From Cycas panzhihuaensis (Eukaryota; Cycadophyta), in NCBI GenBank assembly GCA_023213395.1, contig CM041465.1:9920001-9984000 (forward strand): a stretch of DNA of 64,000 bases. The letters are read 5' to 3'. The stretch's first letter is position 1; the number at the start of each line of letters is the position of its first letter. A program made the translations under genes and the position numbers. Under the pieces are notes generated by a model, which saw nothing but the letters and a program-made list of their open reading frames with translations, searched no databases and was not told where the DNA came from. This document shows, one piece after another, positions 45,672 through 57,140 of the stretch.

Positions 45672-46725
45672 TGATCCAAAAGGATCTACCATATGTTTAC
45701 AGGATGCGGAAAATGCTAGGCATTGGAATAACTGAAAGAGATATGTCCAAATGGCATCAAAATTGTATGAAATTTTGTGTAAAGGTATAAGAAACATCCC
45801 ACTACATGTGTACAAAAGGCGGGGTTCAAAAAATATCATTTGATTAGAGTTCAAGTGTTGTTTTGCATAAAATTAATCCCATAGCTAGCAGAAAAATAAC
45901 AAATACATATTATAATTAAATGAATAAACATGCAGTCAAATGACATCCAAATGAGCTAAACTTTTGAGGAAGAAGAGGAGACATGTGTTCCTATATGTGA
46001 ACCAAATTTAAGCCAAATTGGAGTCTGTTAAGGTTAGTTACAAGCCAAAACTTTTAAGAATTACATGAAAGCCACTTGGACAGCAGAAAAATAGCAAATA
46101 CATATTATCATTAAATGAATAAAAATGTAGTCAAATGACATCCAAATGAGATAAAAGTTTTAGGAAGTAAAGGGGACATGTGTTCCTATATGTGTACCAA
46201 ATTTTAGCCAAATTAGAGTCTGTCAAGGTTAGTTACAAGCTACAACTTTTAAGAATTGCATGAAGGCCACTTAGACAACATGGTGGTTAGTGGTTATACT
46301 TGCATGATTGCCACTTGTTAAACATGTAATTTTGATTTATTTCTATAAATTGAGCCCTATTATGGGTTGGAGAGGTAGTTATTAGAGGTGAAAGGCACTA
46401 GACTTGGGAAGCATCCTTGGAGAAGCATTTTGGAGGGTTGGAGTCCCCCTTATGGTATAATTGTATTATTTATTCCTTGTAAATTAATCATTCTTTTGCT
46501 AGTTGATTTCTCCACCATTAAATGGAGATTTTCATAGTTTAAAAAAAGTAATACTCCTCATACATTTTTTTATCAATGTTAAGAATAAATGATTTGGTGT
46601 AGAATTTCCTTTTGTGGGATCATTTTTATTTTGATGTTATTGGGATTTCTACACTAACTCCCAGGATCTCAAGGAGAAAAGGTTGATAATTGACTTCTTC
46701 ACCAATTAGCTCTATTTTGGGATCA
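45672..46725 (+). repeat. Gypsy B 5' LTR
   Basis: It starts TGATCCAAAAGGATC and ends TTTGGGATCA. It contains the same two-copy internal repeat of about 195 bp (45888-46082 and 46083-46280) as the C LTRs. Divergence from the 3' copy is more than between the two C LTRs. Confidence 0.93.
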
Positions 46726-46730
46726 TATTT

Positions 46731-46742
46731 TGGTATCAGAGC
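46731..46742 (+). promoter_or_regulatory. Gypsy B primer binding site
   Basis: TGGTATCAGAGC, perfect initiator-Met type, five bases after the LTR. Confidence 0.93.
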
Positions 46743-46858
46743 ATGTGATCTTTGTTGTAGTGACTTAAATGGTACAAACAAGGAAATGATACAAAGAGAA
46801 AGGTGAAGCTTTTCTTGTGTTGCAATCACCAAGAAGACAAAGAAAGAATCCAAGCACC

Positions 46859-48094
46859 ATGGCTGAAAAAGAAGATGGAGAAATTAGATTTGAAAATCTT
46901 GAGAAGAACGTAGAAGTCTTGATGCAAATGATGACCCAACTTCTACCTCTAGTCAAGGGAAAAGGCAAAGATAAGGAAGTTAAAAGAGGATCCACATATG
47001 ACCACAACCATGAAGAGGAAGAGGAAGAGACCTTAAAGCACTCATTTGAAGAAAGCAAGGGTACTTCATCTCATCAACCCTTGAAGGTGGAGGCAAAGTT
47101 GGATATTCCAACTTATGACGGAGAGGTAAATGCTGAAAAGTTGGACTATTGGTTGGATCAACTTGAAACCTACTTCACAATTTATGCTTATAGTAATCCT
47201 CAAAATCTTTCATTTGCTAGGCTCAAGTTGTGTAAACATGTATTGACATGGTGGAATGCATATTTGAAGACTCATGATGTATCTTCTTTTTCATGGATGG
47301 ATTTTAAGAAAATAATAAAGAAACAATACTACCCTATAGGTCATGAGAAAGACCAATGGGTCACTTGGCAATATTTATGCCAAGGGAGAGGTGTATGTGT
47401 CCAAGACTATACTTCTTTATTTTTTCGGCATGGCATGCTACTTGGTATTAATATGGATGAACATATCACTCTTATGAAATTTATTAGAGGATTACATGAA
47501 TACATAAGGAAGGAACTAAGGCTTTTTAAGGTTCAATCCATTGGAGAAGCAAGTAGAATGGCTATGGCAATAGAAAGTGAAAGCAATAAATCTACATTCA
47601 TGTCTAAAGATTCTACTTTTACTTCTAATAAGTATGAAAAGAATCCTAAATTATACTCATCTAAAAGGCAAGAAGGAAAGAAGAAAAGAACTAATTTTGT
47701 TAAAAGTTCTAACTATTATGAGCATTATGATATTAGTGGTCATATTACAGAAAAGTGTTGGAAGTTATATCCAGAGCTAAAGCCAAAGCATATCAAGGAT
47801 ATGGAATTAAGAAAGAAGGAAAAAGGGAAGGCACTACTTTTTGAGATGGAGATTCAAAGTGAAGGAGAAGAAGAGAAGGTTACTCTACTTACAAATTATA
47901 GAGATGATGCTACAAGGGAGGAACTATTTCACTTGAAGCTTCAAGTAGGAAATGATATTATTGGTGCCATTATAGATCCAGGAAGCCAAAAGAATTTGAT
48001 CTCAGAAAGTTTGGTAAAGAGCATTGGGTTGGTAACTACTCCTCAACCTCACCCATATCCTCTTGGTTGGATCCATAAAGATGTGGAAATGTAA
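46859..48094 (+). pseudogene. Gypsy B gag and protease (nearly open)
   Basis: The ATG at 46859 (MAEKEDGEIRFENLEKNVEV) is preferred over the in-frame ATG at 46817, since C's gag starts at the matching place. The order is: coiled, acidic region (HNHEEEEEETLKHSFEESK), gag core (LARLKLCKHVLTWWNAYLKT-like; DFKKIIKKQYYP; YTSLFFRHGMLLGIN), a zinc knuckle in which both first Cys are now Tyr (YYEHYDISGHITEKCW), and a protease block AIIDPGSQKNLISESLVKSI (D-P-G-S). The frame is open for 412 codons, then a one-base shift near 48092 puts the rest of the protease into the next frame. Gag would form the particle; the lost Cys residues argue that this copy is inactive. Confidence 0.92.
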
Positions 48095-49326
48095 AATATC
48101 AAAGCAATATACACTTAAATTTTCCATCACTAATGATTTTGTTAATGAAGTAATATATGATGTGGTGCTATTAGATGTATGCCATGTTGTGCTTGGGAGT
48201 CCCTACTTGTGGGATCCAGATACACTCTTCTATCGAAGAGAGAGAAAATATCGGTTGATGAAGGGTAACAAGGGCTTCATCATAAAAGCCACAAAGAAGC
48301 ACTTGGATAAGATAGCATTAATTTTAGCCACTCAAGCAAAAAGGATAATCAATATATGTGGTAAATTCATCATCTTAATGGTAAGGAGAAAAGAAGAGCT
48401 AGGAGATGAAGAAGGTCCTTCTACTAAACAAATGCAACAAATTAAGGAGTTAAAGACAAGGTATGATATTCTATTTCAACATGTTGATGGGCTACCACTA
48501 AAGAGAAAGATAGAGCATGAAATCACTCTTGTAGGAGATGCACCATTGCCTAATGTTGCTTTGTATAGGCACTCCATTATAGAGAATAATGAGATAAAGA
48601 GGCAAGTTGAGGAGTTGCTTGATCAAGGGGTCATAAGACCTTCATGTTCACCTTATGGGTCACCAATTGTCTTGGTGCCTAAGAAGGATGGAGGATGGAG
48701 AATATGTATAGACTTTCGTGCTTTGAATAAAATTACAATTAAAAATCACTACCCTTTGCCTCGTATATATGATTTTCCTGATCAAATTTAGCATGCTTTT
48801 TATTTTACTAAGTTGGATTTGAAAAGCGGTTATCACCAAGTTAGGGTTAAGGAGGAGGACACATGGAAGACAGCCTTCAAAACAAAGCAAGGACTCTTTG
48901 AATGGATGGTTATGCCTTTCGATTTGTGTAATGCTCCTGCAACATTCATGAGGCTAATGAATGAAATGTTAAGGCCTTACTTGGATAATTTTATTATTGT
49001 CTATCTTGATGACATTTTGATTTTCAGCAACACATGGGAGGAATATTTGCAGCACATAAAAGAAGTTTTAAAGACTATGGATAAGCATCATTTAAAGCTT
49101 AATGTGAAGAAGTGTGAATTTGGCAAGGAGAACTTGATCTTCTTAGGCTTTGTGGTTGGAGGAGGAAAGTTGAGCATCGATCCACTCAAGACTCAAGCCA
49201 TCCTCAAATGGCCTAGGCCAACAAACATCACAGAGGTGAGAAGTTTTTTAGGAGCTTGTCAATACTTGAGAAAGTTTATTCTTCATTTCTCACAGGTTGC
49301 AACACCTCTACATGGATTTACAAAAT
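48063..49326 (+). pseudogene. Gypsy B protease end and first reverse transcriptase copy
   Basis: The frame 48063-48791 continues the protease ([20 protein letters not shown]) and enters reverse transcriptase ([60 protein letters not shown]), stopping at a TAG after FPDQI. The next frame, 48813-49326, has [20 protein letters not shown], the catalytic YLDDILIF (about 49000), LGFVVGGGKLSIDPLKTQAI and FLGACQYLRKFILHFSQVA. It is cut at GFTKL by copia G. The stop after DQI is shared with the second copy, which shows that they are duplicates of one sequence. Confidence 0.92.
48356..49326 (+). repeat. 971-bp direct duplication flanking copia G, left copy
   Basis: This stretch, from ATGTGGTAAATTCATCATC to ACAAAAT, corresponds base for base (a few substitutions and a one-base indel) to 52574-53543. 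Its right edge is the insertion point of G's LTR. The two copies share the TAG in ...CAAATTTAGCATGC, which C does not have. Confidence 0.92.
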
Positions 49327-49623
49327 TGAAAAGAGTGGATCTATCCTTCATCTCCATGCACTAAACACAAAGGCAAACATGGGAGCAAGAGAGACTTGAG
49401 AGAAAGAAAGTAGCTCTCACAAAATGGGGAGGTAAGAATGAATCTCCTCCATTGAGCTTTACTTTTATATTGAGAGAGGGAGCATTTGAGTTAGGTGAAA
49501 TGAAATTACACATAATACACATGAAAGTGCATTTCACTTAAGTGATCTAATTTAAAGTTCACTTAAGACCCTTTTTCGAAATAATCAACTAATGTAATGA
49601 CCTTATGTCATTAACCCTTTTCA
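49327..49623 (-). repeat. Copia G 3' LTR
   Basis: 297 bp bounded by the inverted termini TGAAAAG and CTTTTCA. On the minus strand it starts TGAAAAGGGTTAATGACATA right after the polypurine tract. No second LTR of this element is present. Confidence 0.8.
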
Positions 49624-49637
49624 ATCTCCCCCTTAAT
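49624..49637 (-). promoter_or_regulatory. Copia G polypurine tract
   Basis: The minus strand reads ATTAAGGGGGAGAT just before the LTR start TGAAAAG. Confidence 0.82.
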
Positions 49638-49925
49638 GATAGAAGGTCATTTCATTCTATTTTATTCTATCCTATGAGGTCTTTATTTGAGCCTCTTATA
49701 AAGCAAACTAGTATGATACTTTTGTGGGAAACCCTCATGGGGAAGAAAACCCACAAATTTTCTAATCTGCTAACCTGGCTCAGGCAGCTCTTTAAATGTA
49801 GCCAGATAACCAATCAGTACAATAAATTTTGTAGCTGAAATCTACTGAGTCTCCATATACCATTTGGTCATCCCCCATGCCCTTTCGGTTTTTCACAGGT
49901 TCCGATTTTCCAAAATGATACAACC

Positions 49926-50030
49926 CTTATCCTTTCACGCCCACATGGGGTTTTCACGAATGGGATAGAGCAGAGACTTACTCTTGTCCTTTCGCGCCCA
50001 CAAGGGGTTTTCACGAATGAGATAGAGTAT
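49926..50030 (-). repeat. 57-bp direct repeat in copia G 3' untranslated region
   Basis: Two copies (49926-49982; 49983-50030, the second shorter) share CCTTTC(A/G)CGCCCACA(T/A)GGGGT and TTTCACGAATG(G/A)GATAGAG. It lies between the pol stop and the polypurine tract. The sequence between it and the polypurine tract has no ORF of note. Confidence 0.85.
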
Positions 50031-50098
50031 GATGGTCATATTGTCATCTCCTTCAATCAGTCAGAGATGGAGGCCCTAAGGCCGAGTTACTTTTGGAA

Positions 50099-52567
50099 CT
50101 ATTCAAACTTCACCTTCTTCAGTGGTTTGGTGAAGATATCGACCACTTGATCTGCCGTGGGGCAGTACTCCAATTGAATTGTGCCATCATGAATTAGTTC
50201 TCTAATCCTGTGGACTTTTGTACTTATATGTTTGGTATGATCATGAAATACAGGATTTTTAGCCATCTGGATTGTAGATTGATTATCTACATGTAAGCTA
50301 GTAGAACTTGTTTGGGTGGCATTTAATGTATTCAACAATTTTCTAAGCCATATCACCTCCTTACTTGTCTTAAAAGTAGCAATGTACTCGACCGTAGCTT
50401 GAGTCTGCAACTATCTTTTGTCGTCTGGATCTCCACGATATTGGTGCTGTTCCAAGAAATGTTACGTACCCAGACGTAGATCTTCCTATGTCTTTATCTC
50501 TGGAAAAGTATGAGTCTGTGTATGCATAAAGTTTAAATTCTGCATTGGGTTCATACAACAGACCATATTTGCTAGTCATCTTTAGGTACCTCAACACTCG
50601 TATTGCAGCTTGCCAATAATTCTGCTTAGGATTTGTCATGAATCTTGCAAGAATGTTAATAGAGTGTGCAATATCTGGCCTTGTGTTGGTAGTATAGATG
50701 AGACTACCTACAAGTTGCCTGTAGAGTATTGCGTCTGCCTCCCTATTGTCACCATCAACTGAGAGCTTAATATTAGGCTCCATAGGCATATCCACTGGTC
50801 GAGCACCTTCCAACTAAAACTTTGTCAGAAGATCGTTGATATATTTTTCTTGGGAGAGAGATTTTGCCATCCTTTTGAGTTACTTTAATTCCCAAGTAAT
50901 ATTTCATCAACTCGAGGTCAGACAATTCAAAAGTTTTAGCAAGGTCCTTCTTTAGCTGGCTAATTACCTGTTCACTATTCCCCATTATGAGCATGTCATC
51001 CACAAAGATTAAGAGGTAAGTGACTTTATCATTTTGGCACTTGATGAATAATGTGCATCAATATCTTGATAGTCATAAACCTCATATCCAAGTTACCTCA
51101 TTCTTTCAGACAACTTGGTAAACCAAGCACGAGGGGCTTGCTTTAGGCCGTACAAGGACTTTTTGAGCCTACAAACTTTATGCTCCTGACCGTCAATCTC
51201 GTATCTTTTTGGCTGAGCCATATAAATTTCTTCTTTAAGGTCCCCATTGAGAAATGCGGTCTTAACATCAAGTTGGTGGATTTTCCAACCCTGTTGAGCA
51301 GCCAAGGCTATAAGAGTTCTGATTGTAGGCCACTTGGTTGTAGGAGCAAAGATTTCAGTGTAGTCAATACCTTCCCTTTGCGTGAATCCTTTTGCTACCA
51401 ACCTCGCCTTGTGTTTTTCTAAGGTGCCATTTGATCTATACTTGTTTTTGAACACCCATTTATTTTGAACTACCTTTCTTCCAAGTGGTAGATTAACAAG
51501 CTCCCATGTACCGTTCTTAATAAGAGATTGATACTCTTCGTTCATGGAATTTCTCCAAGCTGCATGCTTTACAGCTTCTTGGTACGTTAGGGGCTCTTCA
51601 TTAAGAGCAAGATGCAGTTCTGCTGGTTCAAGCTCAACGGAAAGTGATTCATGCATCCTCACTCTATGGGCACTTCTAGTGCCAGTTTTGCCTACCTCAT
51701 CTGGTCACATGTCCTTGTGTAGCTGGTAGGCTTCACGAAAACCTCGAGTTGGGAATGAGGTTTTCATTTCCACAACCTCTTGATCTTCATTTTGATCCTG
51801 AAAAGGATCATGTAAAATATTTGGCATGGAGGAAGTTGACGATGCTAGAGAATATGGGCCAGCCATAGATGTTGGAGAAGATGATCCTTCTGCTATGGCT
51901 TTGCCTTTGTCAACTTGGCTATTCACAAACGATGGTGCTAGATGTGTACACATTGGATTGGAGTCACAGCTTATATCCTTCGAGGCTCTATTATCAGATT
52001 CCAATATTTTAAGCAACTATTCAGCATCTCCCCCCCTAAATTTTGGAATCTGGACATCAAATTCAGTAGCATCATTAAATCGGTATGAAGGTGTCTTGGA
52101 GTCAAGTCTGAGTAATTGATCTTCAGTCTCTGCAAAGATAACATCTCTAGTGATGATGATTTTGCGCTCTGAAGGTATGAAATCCTTGTATCCCTTTTTG
52201 TCCATAGGGTATCTGACAAAGATGCCTTTGATGGCTCTATCTTGGAGCTTATTTCTATGTTCCTGCAAAATATGAGCATAACAAGTAGAGCCAAAAATTC
52301 TGAAGTGGGAGATAGAGGGGGTTTGTCCATACCACATTTCATGTAGAAAGGGGCCGAGCTTGGAGGGACTAATAGTGTTGATGCAATACACAGTAGTCCA
52401 GATAGCCTCAGCCCAAAGATAGATAGGGACATTCTTATATACCAACATAGCACAAGCCATATTCATGATAGTCTTGTTCATGCGCTCGGCAACTGCATTT
52501 TACTAGGGTATACCTGCAACAGTGGTCTGATGTTTGATTCCATGTTGACGTAGGTACGATTCAAACT
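50099..52567 (-). pseudogene. Copia G integrase C-terminal part, reverse transcriptase, RNase H
   Basis: Read leftwards from 52567: NEFESYLRQHGIKHQTTVAG, the NAVAERMNKTIMNMACAMLV block (catalytic Glu, about 52480), GIFVRYPMDKKGYKDF (about 52215), then a variable linker. Reverse transcriptase is at 51662-51093 (NGTWELVNLPLGRKVVQNKW; LDVKTAFLNGDLKEEIYMAQ; SLYGLKQAPRAWFTKLSERM) and FVDDMLIMGNSE is the YxDD region (about 51005). RNase H is at 50813-50099, ending TADQVVDIFTKPLKKVKFE and a stop. Only a few frameshifts are visible, so G is younger than A or E. Its pol is unlike E and F in sequence. Confidence 0.92.
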
Positions 52568-52573
52568 CATTGC

Positions 52574-53543
52574 ATGTGGTAAATTCATCATCTAATGGTA
52601 AGGAGAAAAGAAGAGCTAGGAGATGAAGAAGGTCCTTCTACTAAACAAATGCAATAAATTAAGGAGTTAAAGATAAGGTATGATATTCTATTTCAACATG
52701 TTGATGGGCTACCACTAAAGAGAAAGATAGAGCATGAAATCACTCTTGTAGGAGATGCACCATTGCCTAATGTTGCTTTGTATAGGCACTCCATTATAGA
52801 GAATAATGAGATAAAGAGGCAAGTTGAGGAGTTGCTTGATCAAGGGGTCATAAGACCTTCATGTTTACCTTGTGGGTCACCAATTGTCTTGGTGCCTAAG
52901 AAGGATGGAGGATGGAGAATGTGTATAGACTTTCGTGCTTTGAATAAAATTACAATTAAAAATCGCTACCCTTTGCCTCGCATATATGATTTGCCTGATC
53001 AAATTTAGCATGCTTGTTATTTTACTAAGTTGGATTTGAAAAGCGGTTATCACCAAGTTAGGGTTAAGGAGGAGGACACATGGAAGACAGCCTTCAAACC
53101 AAAGTAAGGACTCTTTGAATGGATGGTTATGCCGTTCGATTTGTGTAATGCTCCTGCAACATTCATGAGGATAATGAATGAAATGTTAAGGCCTTACTTG
53201 GATAATTTTGTTGTTGTCTATCTTGATGACATTTTGATTTTCAGCAACATATGGGAGGAACATTTGCAGCACATAGAAGAAGTTTTAAAGACTATGGCTA
53301 AGCATCATTTAAAGCTTAATATGAAGAAGTGTGAATTTGGCAAGGAGAACTTGATCTTCTTAGGCTTTGTGGTTGGAGGAGGAAAGTTGAGCATCGATCC
53401 ACTCAAGACTCAAGCCATCCTCAAATGGCCTAGGCCAACAAACATCACAGAGGTGAGAAGTTTTTTAGGAGCTTGTCAATACTTGAGAAAGTTTATTCTT
53501 CATTTCTCACAGGTTGCAACACCTCTACATGGATTGACAAAAT
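52574..53543 (+). repeat. 971-bp direct duplication flanking copia G, right copy
   Basis: Second copy of the RT segment 48356-49326. From here on the gypsy B sequence continues normally to the 3' LTR. Small differences from the left copy are mostly single-base. Confidence 0.92.
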
Positions 53544-55314
53544 CTAGTAAAAAGTTTACTTGGGGTTCCAACGAGGAAGAAGTTTTTCTTCTTTTAAAGA
53601 AGAAAATTTGTGAAGCACCGGTTTTGACAATGCCAAATTTGCAAAGGCCTTTTGAAGTAGAAGCTTATGCAAGTGGAAATGCGATGGGAGCTGTCCTTAT
53701 TCAAAATGAGAAGCCTATTGCTTACCATTGAGATGTTTTCACCCCTTAAGTGAAAAACTACCCAACATATGATCGAGAAATGTTCGCACTTCATTAAGCA
53801 TGCAAGCATTAGAGGTCATACTTACTTGGAAAAGAGGTTGTAGTTCATACCAATCATAAGCCTCTTCAATTTTTACAAACTCAAAGTAAATTATAGTAAG
53901 CAAGACACATGAAGTTGATGAGTTATTTACAACAATTCAATATTATAATTAAGTACAAAAAAGGATCTACTAACAAAATTGCTGATATGTTATCTAGACC
54001 ACCTTGTTCCACTTCTTCTTCTACTTTTGTTTGTAGTTCTCTTATGAGTTTGTAGGTAGAGCCAATGCATCATGAAGAGCACAAAGACTTGTACCATAAA
54101 GATGAAGCTTTGAAGGAAGAATTAGAGAACCTAGCGAAAGGAAGACCTTCCCAGCTTGCTTGGAAGGATGGTCTACTTTTCAAGGGGGAGCAGCTTTATG
54201 TTCCATCAAAAGGAGACAAGATCAAGTGGCTTAGAGAAGCCCATACTTCTAAAGTAGCTGGTCACTTTGGTAAAGAGAAGACTTTATCAAACTTGAGAAG
54301 ATATATTGCATGGCCAAAAATGCAAACTGATGTAAAAAAATATGTAAAATAATGTGTAATGTGTAATACTTCTAAGCCTTCTTCTAGAAAATTAGGATTA
54401 TATATACCACTTCCTATTCCCACTAGACCTTGGGAAAGTATCTCCATTGATTTCTTAGGGGGACTTTCCATGACTAGGAAGGGATATGATTATCTCTTTG
54501 TTGTTGTAGATAGGTTCAGTAAAATGATATGTCTAATACCTTATAAGAAGACAATCACAGGAATAGGAGCAGCTGAGTTATTCTTCGAGTATGTATGGAA
54601 GAATTTTAGCTTACCTTCTTCCATTATTTCAGATCGGGACACTCGATTCCTTTCATCATTTTGGAAGTCACTATGGGAGATGATGGATACTAAATTGAAG
54701 AGGAGTACAAGTTTCCATCCTCAAACAGATGGACAAACTGAAGTAGTGAATAGAACTTTGTTACATTTATTGAGGGGATACAATTCCAAGCATCCAAAGA
54801 CTTGGGATGAATCATTGGCTTTTCTACAATTTGCATTTAATAGAGCAATGCATGCATCACACTCTAAAGTACCTTTTGAAGTTTGTTTGGGATACTTGCC
54901 TCAACTCCATTTGACTTAGAGTTTTCCATACAAGTTAAGGAAGGATCTGTCAAAGAAAAGGAGGAGCATGATAAGGCTTTAAGATACTTAGAGAAGATCT
55001 AGAGAGTCCACAAAGAAGTACATTATCAACTTCTAAGGACTCAACAAAAGTACAAGGAAAGACATGAAAAGCATAGGCAAGAGTGTACTTTTTAAGAAGG
55101 AGATTTAGTATGGTTATACTTGAGCAAGGAGAGGTTAAAAGGAGAAGGCAAGAAACTCAAACCTATAAAGTATGGACCATTCAAGATTTTGAGAAAAGTA
55201 GGTGGCAATGCTTTCCAACTTGATCTTCCACCTTATATGCAAATATATTTAGTAGTAAATGTTGAATACTTAAAACTCTTTGAGCCCTCGATGCTAGATG
55301 AGGAACATGACTAG
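52574..55314 (+). pseudogene. Gypsy B second RT copy, RNase H and integrase
   Basis: Reverse transcriptase is present again ([28 protein letters not shown] at about 53220), followed by the full connection and RNase H (KKICEAPVLTMPNLQRPFEV; AYASGNAMGAVLIQ) with a stop at 53731. Further pieces run to KIADMLSRPPC (53980). Integrase at 54065-54919 has the zinc finger (HTSKVAGHFGKEKT; CVMCN), [16 protein letters not shown] and [19 protein letters not shown], so the D-D-E triad is present. GEGKKLKPIKYGPFKILRKV (55140-55200) is the G-P-F/Y element. Stops near 54350 and 54918 break the frame. Confidence 0.92.
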
Positions 55315-55700
55315 TTCACTTTACCTTTAGTTGATGACTTGTATTTGGAAAGTGAGGAGCCTCTCAAGGAAGATTGTATCTTGGAGAGAAAATCTACCAA
55401 AACAAGACATAAGACACATGAATCTTTCAGGATTGGAGTAGCGAGGCAATTGCCTAGTAAGGCTAAGTGGTTTAGTAGGTAACAAGGAGAACAACACTTC
55501 CCCCATCTCCAATTCTAAGCCAAACAGGAGTTGGCTATTTTCGAAGGAAGGGGGAGCCATGATCTAGGAGGATCTACCATATGTTTATAGGATGCAGAAA
55601 ATGCTAGGCATTGGTATAACTAAAAGAGATATGGCCAAATGGTATCAAAATTATATGAAATTTTGTGTAAAGGTAGAAGACACATCCCAATACATGTGTA
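55315..55700 (+). pseudogene. Gypsy B chromodomain-like tail running into the LTR
   Basis: After the stop at 55312 the frame resumes with FTLPLVDDLYLESEEPLKED, KTRHKTHESFRIGVARQLPS, KAKWFSR and, after a TAG, QGEQHFPHLQF, then AIFEGRGSHDLGGSTICL across the polypurine tract and LTR start. The G/Q-LP-x-x-A-x-W and FPHL features resemble the C-terminal half of a plant chromovirus chromodomain followed by its D-x-V-x-F-x-G-G-x tail. C has the same structure with an open frame for 66 codons. The chromodomain assignment is tentative. Confidence 0.5.
55543..55559 (+). promoter_or_regulatory. Gypsy B polypurine tract
   Basis: GAAGGAAGGGGGAGCCA directly precedes the 3' LTR start TGATCTAGG. Confidence 0.88.
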
Positions 55701-56610
55701 CAAAAGGTGGGGTTCAGAAAATATCATTTGATTAGAGTTCAAGCCTTATTTTGCATAAAATTAATCCCACAACTAGCAAAAAAATAACAAATATATATTA
55801 TCATTAAATGAATAAAAATGCAGTCAAATGACATCCAAATGAGCTAAAATTTTGAGGAGACACGTGTTCCTATATGTGTACCAAATTTGAGTCAAATTGG
55901 AGTCTATTAAGGTTAGTTACAAGCTAAAACTTTTAAGAATTACATGAAGGCCACTTAGACAGTAGAAAGATAGCAAATACATATTATTATTAAATGAATA
56001 CAAATGTAGTCAAATGACATCCAAATGAGATAAAATTTTGAGGAAGTGGAGGGGACATGTGTTCCTATACTTGTACCAAATTTGAGCTAAATTAGAGTCC
56101 ATTAAGATTAGTTACAAGGTACAACTTTTAAGAATTGCATGAAGGCCACTTGGACAATATGCATTCTGATGATTAGTGGTTATACTTGCATGATTACCAC
56201 TTGTTAAACATGCAATTTTGGTTTCTTTCTATAAATTGAGCCCTATTATGAGTTGGAGAGGTAGTTATTAGAGGTGAAAGGCACTAGACTTGGGAAGCAT
56301 CCTTGGAGAAGCATTTTAGAGGGTTGGAGTCTCCCTTATGGTATAATTGTATCATTTATTCCTTGTAAATTAATCATTCTTTTGCTAGTTGATTTCTCCA
56401 CCATTAAATGGAGATTTTCATAGTTTAATAAAAGTACTACTCCTCATACTTTTTTTAGCAATGTTAAGAATAAATGATTTCGTGTAGAATTTCCTTTTCT
56501 GGGCTCATTTTTGTTTTGATGTTATTGGGATTTCTACACTAACTCCCAGGATCTCAAGGAGAAAAGGTTGATAATTGACTTCTTCACCAATTAGCTCTAT
56601 TTTGGGATCA
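55560..56610 (+). repeat. Gypsy B 3' LTR
   Basis: Partner of 45672-46725, ending TTTGGGATCA and followed by target copy TGCCT (56611-56615). It lacks a short segment (near 55853) present in the 5' copy. Confidence 0.93.
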
Positions 56611-56615
56611 TGCCT

Positions 56616-57140
56616 ACTCACTCCTCTTTAGTAATCTTGCCCACTAAGTTAAAACCCCTATAAAATTTTGGGTTCTAGTGATCTTGAATATGATAATAAA
56701 AGTAATGATCCTCCATATGATAGGAATCATCTTTTCTATCTATATAGCCTCAATAAACATCCCATTGGGACCAAACTGGTTAATGAAACTAGTCAAATAT
56801 TGACTGCATACCTCTTGAGACTCATCATCGATCACCCTATTGAGTCTAACCCTCTCTCTATACCAACTAACTCCCAATATCCTCCCTACATTCCTCAGAG
56901 TAATCGTATATCTCTAATCACCTTTACTCTAAAAACATTTCTCTCTAGGATCTAACTATTAATAAAAGTATATAATATCTCATATTCCATTACTAATTGG
57001 GTCAATCCACTTGCTTTGGGATAGACTGTAAGCCCTCAATATAGCTCAATATCTCTTATTTAGATGATTAACTAGCTCTTTGATAAACAATCCTTCATTT
57101 TCTCATGTATCTACCTGCTCAAATGGATGTATCACATAAA
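56616..57140 (-). pseudogene. Antisense ORF remnant of element A, upstream part
   Basis: On the minus strand this precedes the segment at 45671-44500 once B is removed. A reading near 56920-56880 (YTITLRNVGRILGVSW) resembles the I-T-L-x-D-V-x-x-L-L-G-L/V motif of the plant mobile domain (aminotransferase-like PMD), and MSLKRYAVNI and FINQFGPNGMFIEAI follow. Stops are frequent. The link to PMD is a motif impression only. Confidence 0.3.

Larger units (their letters stand above)
49327..52573 (-). mobile_element. Truncated Ty1/copia element G (3' LTR to mid-integrase)
   Basis: This minus-strand copia differs from E and F. Present are the 3' LTR (49327-49623), a polypurine tract (49624-49637) and pol from RNase H back to the middle of integrase (50099-52567). 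The 5' half (gag, protease, 5' LTR) is missing. The truncated end meets gypsy B at a short shared sequence around TTGCATG (52570-52576). The expected target AAAAT (49322-49326) has no partner at the other end. Confidence 0.9.
45672..56610 (+). mobile_element. Ty3/gypsy element B (chromovirus-like), chimeric with copia G
   Basis: The LTRs are 45672-46725 and 55560-56610, the primer site 46731-46742 and the polypurine tract 55543-55559. The target is TACCT (45667-45671) and TGCCT (56611-56615), one transition apart. Same family as C. B's pol is interrupted at 49326 by minus-strand copia G (49327 to about 52573). After G the gypsy sequence restarts 971 bp upstream of where it stopped, so the reverse transcriptase region is present twice. 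It is inserted in element A's antisense ORF remnant. Confidence 0.93.

Noticed and set aside
47577-47780. Plus-strand 67-codon open stretch inside gypsy B gag
   Set aside because: It overlaps the well-supported gag frame out of phase and corresponds to a similar shadow in C. It is not a separate gene.
51180-52119. Plus-strand open stretches opposite copia G reverse transcriptase and linker
   Set aside because: They are antisense shadows of the strongly supported minus-strand pol domains.
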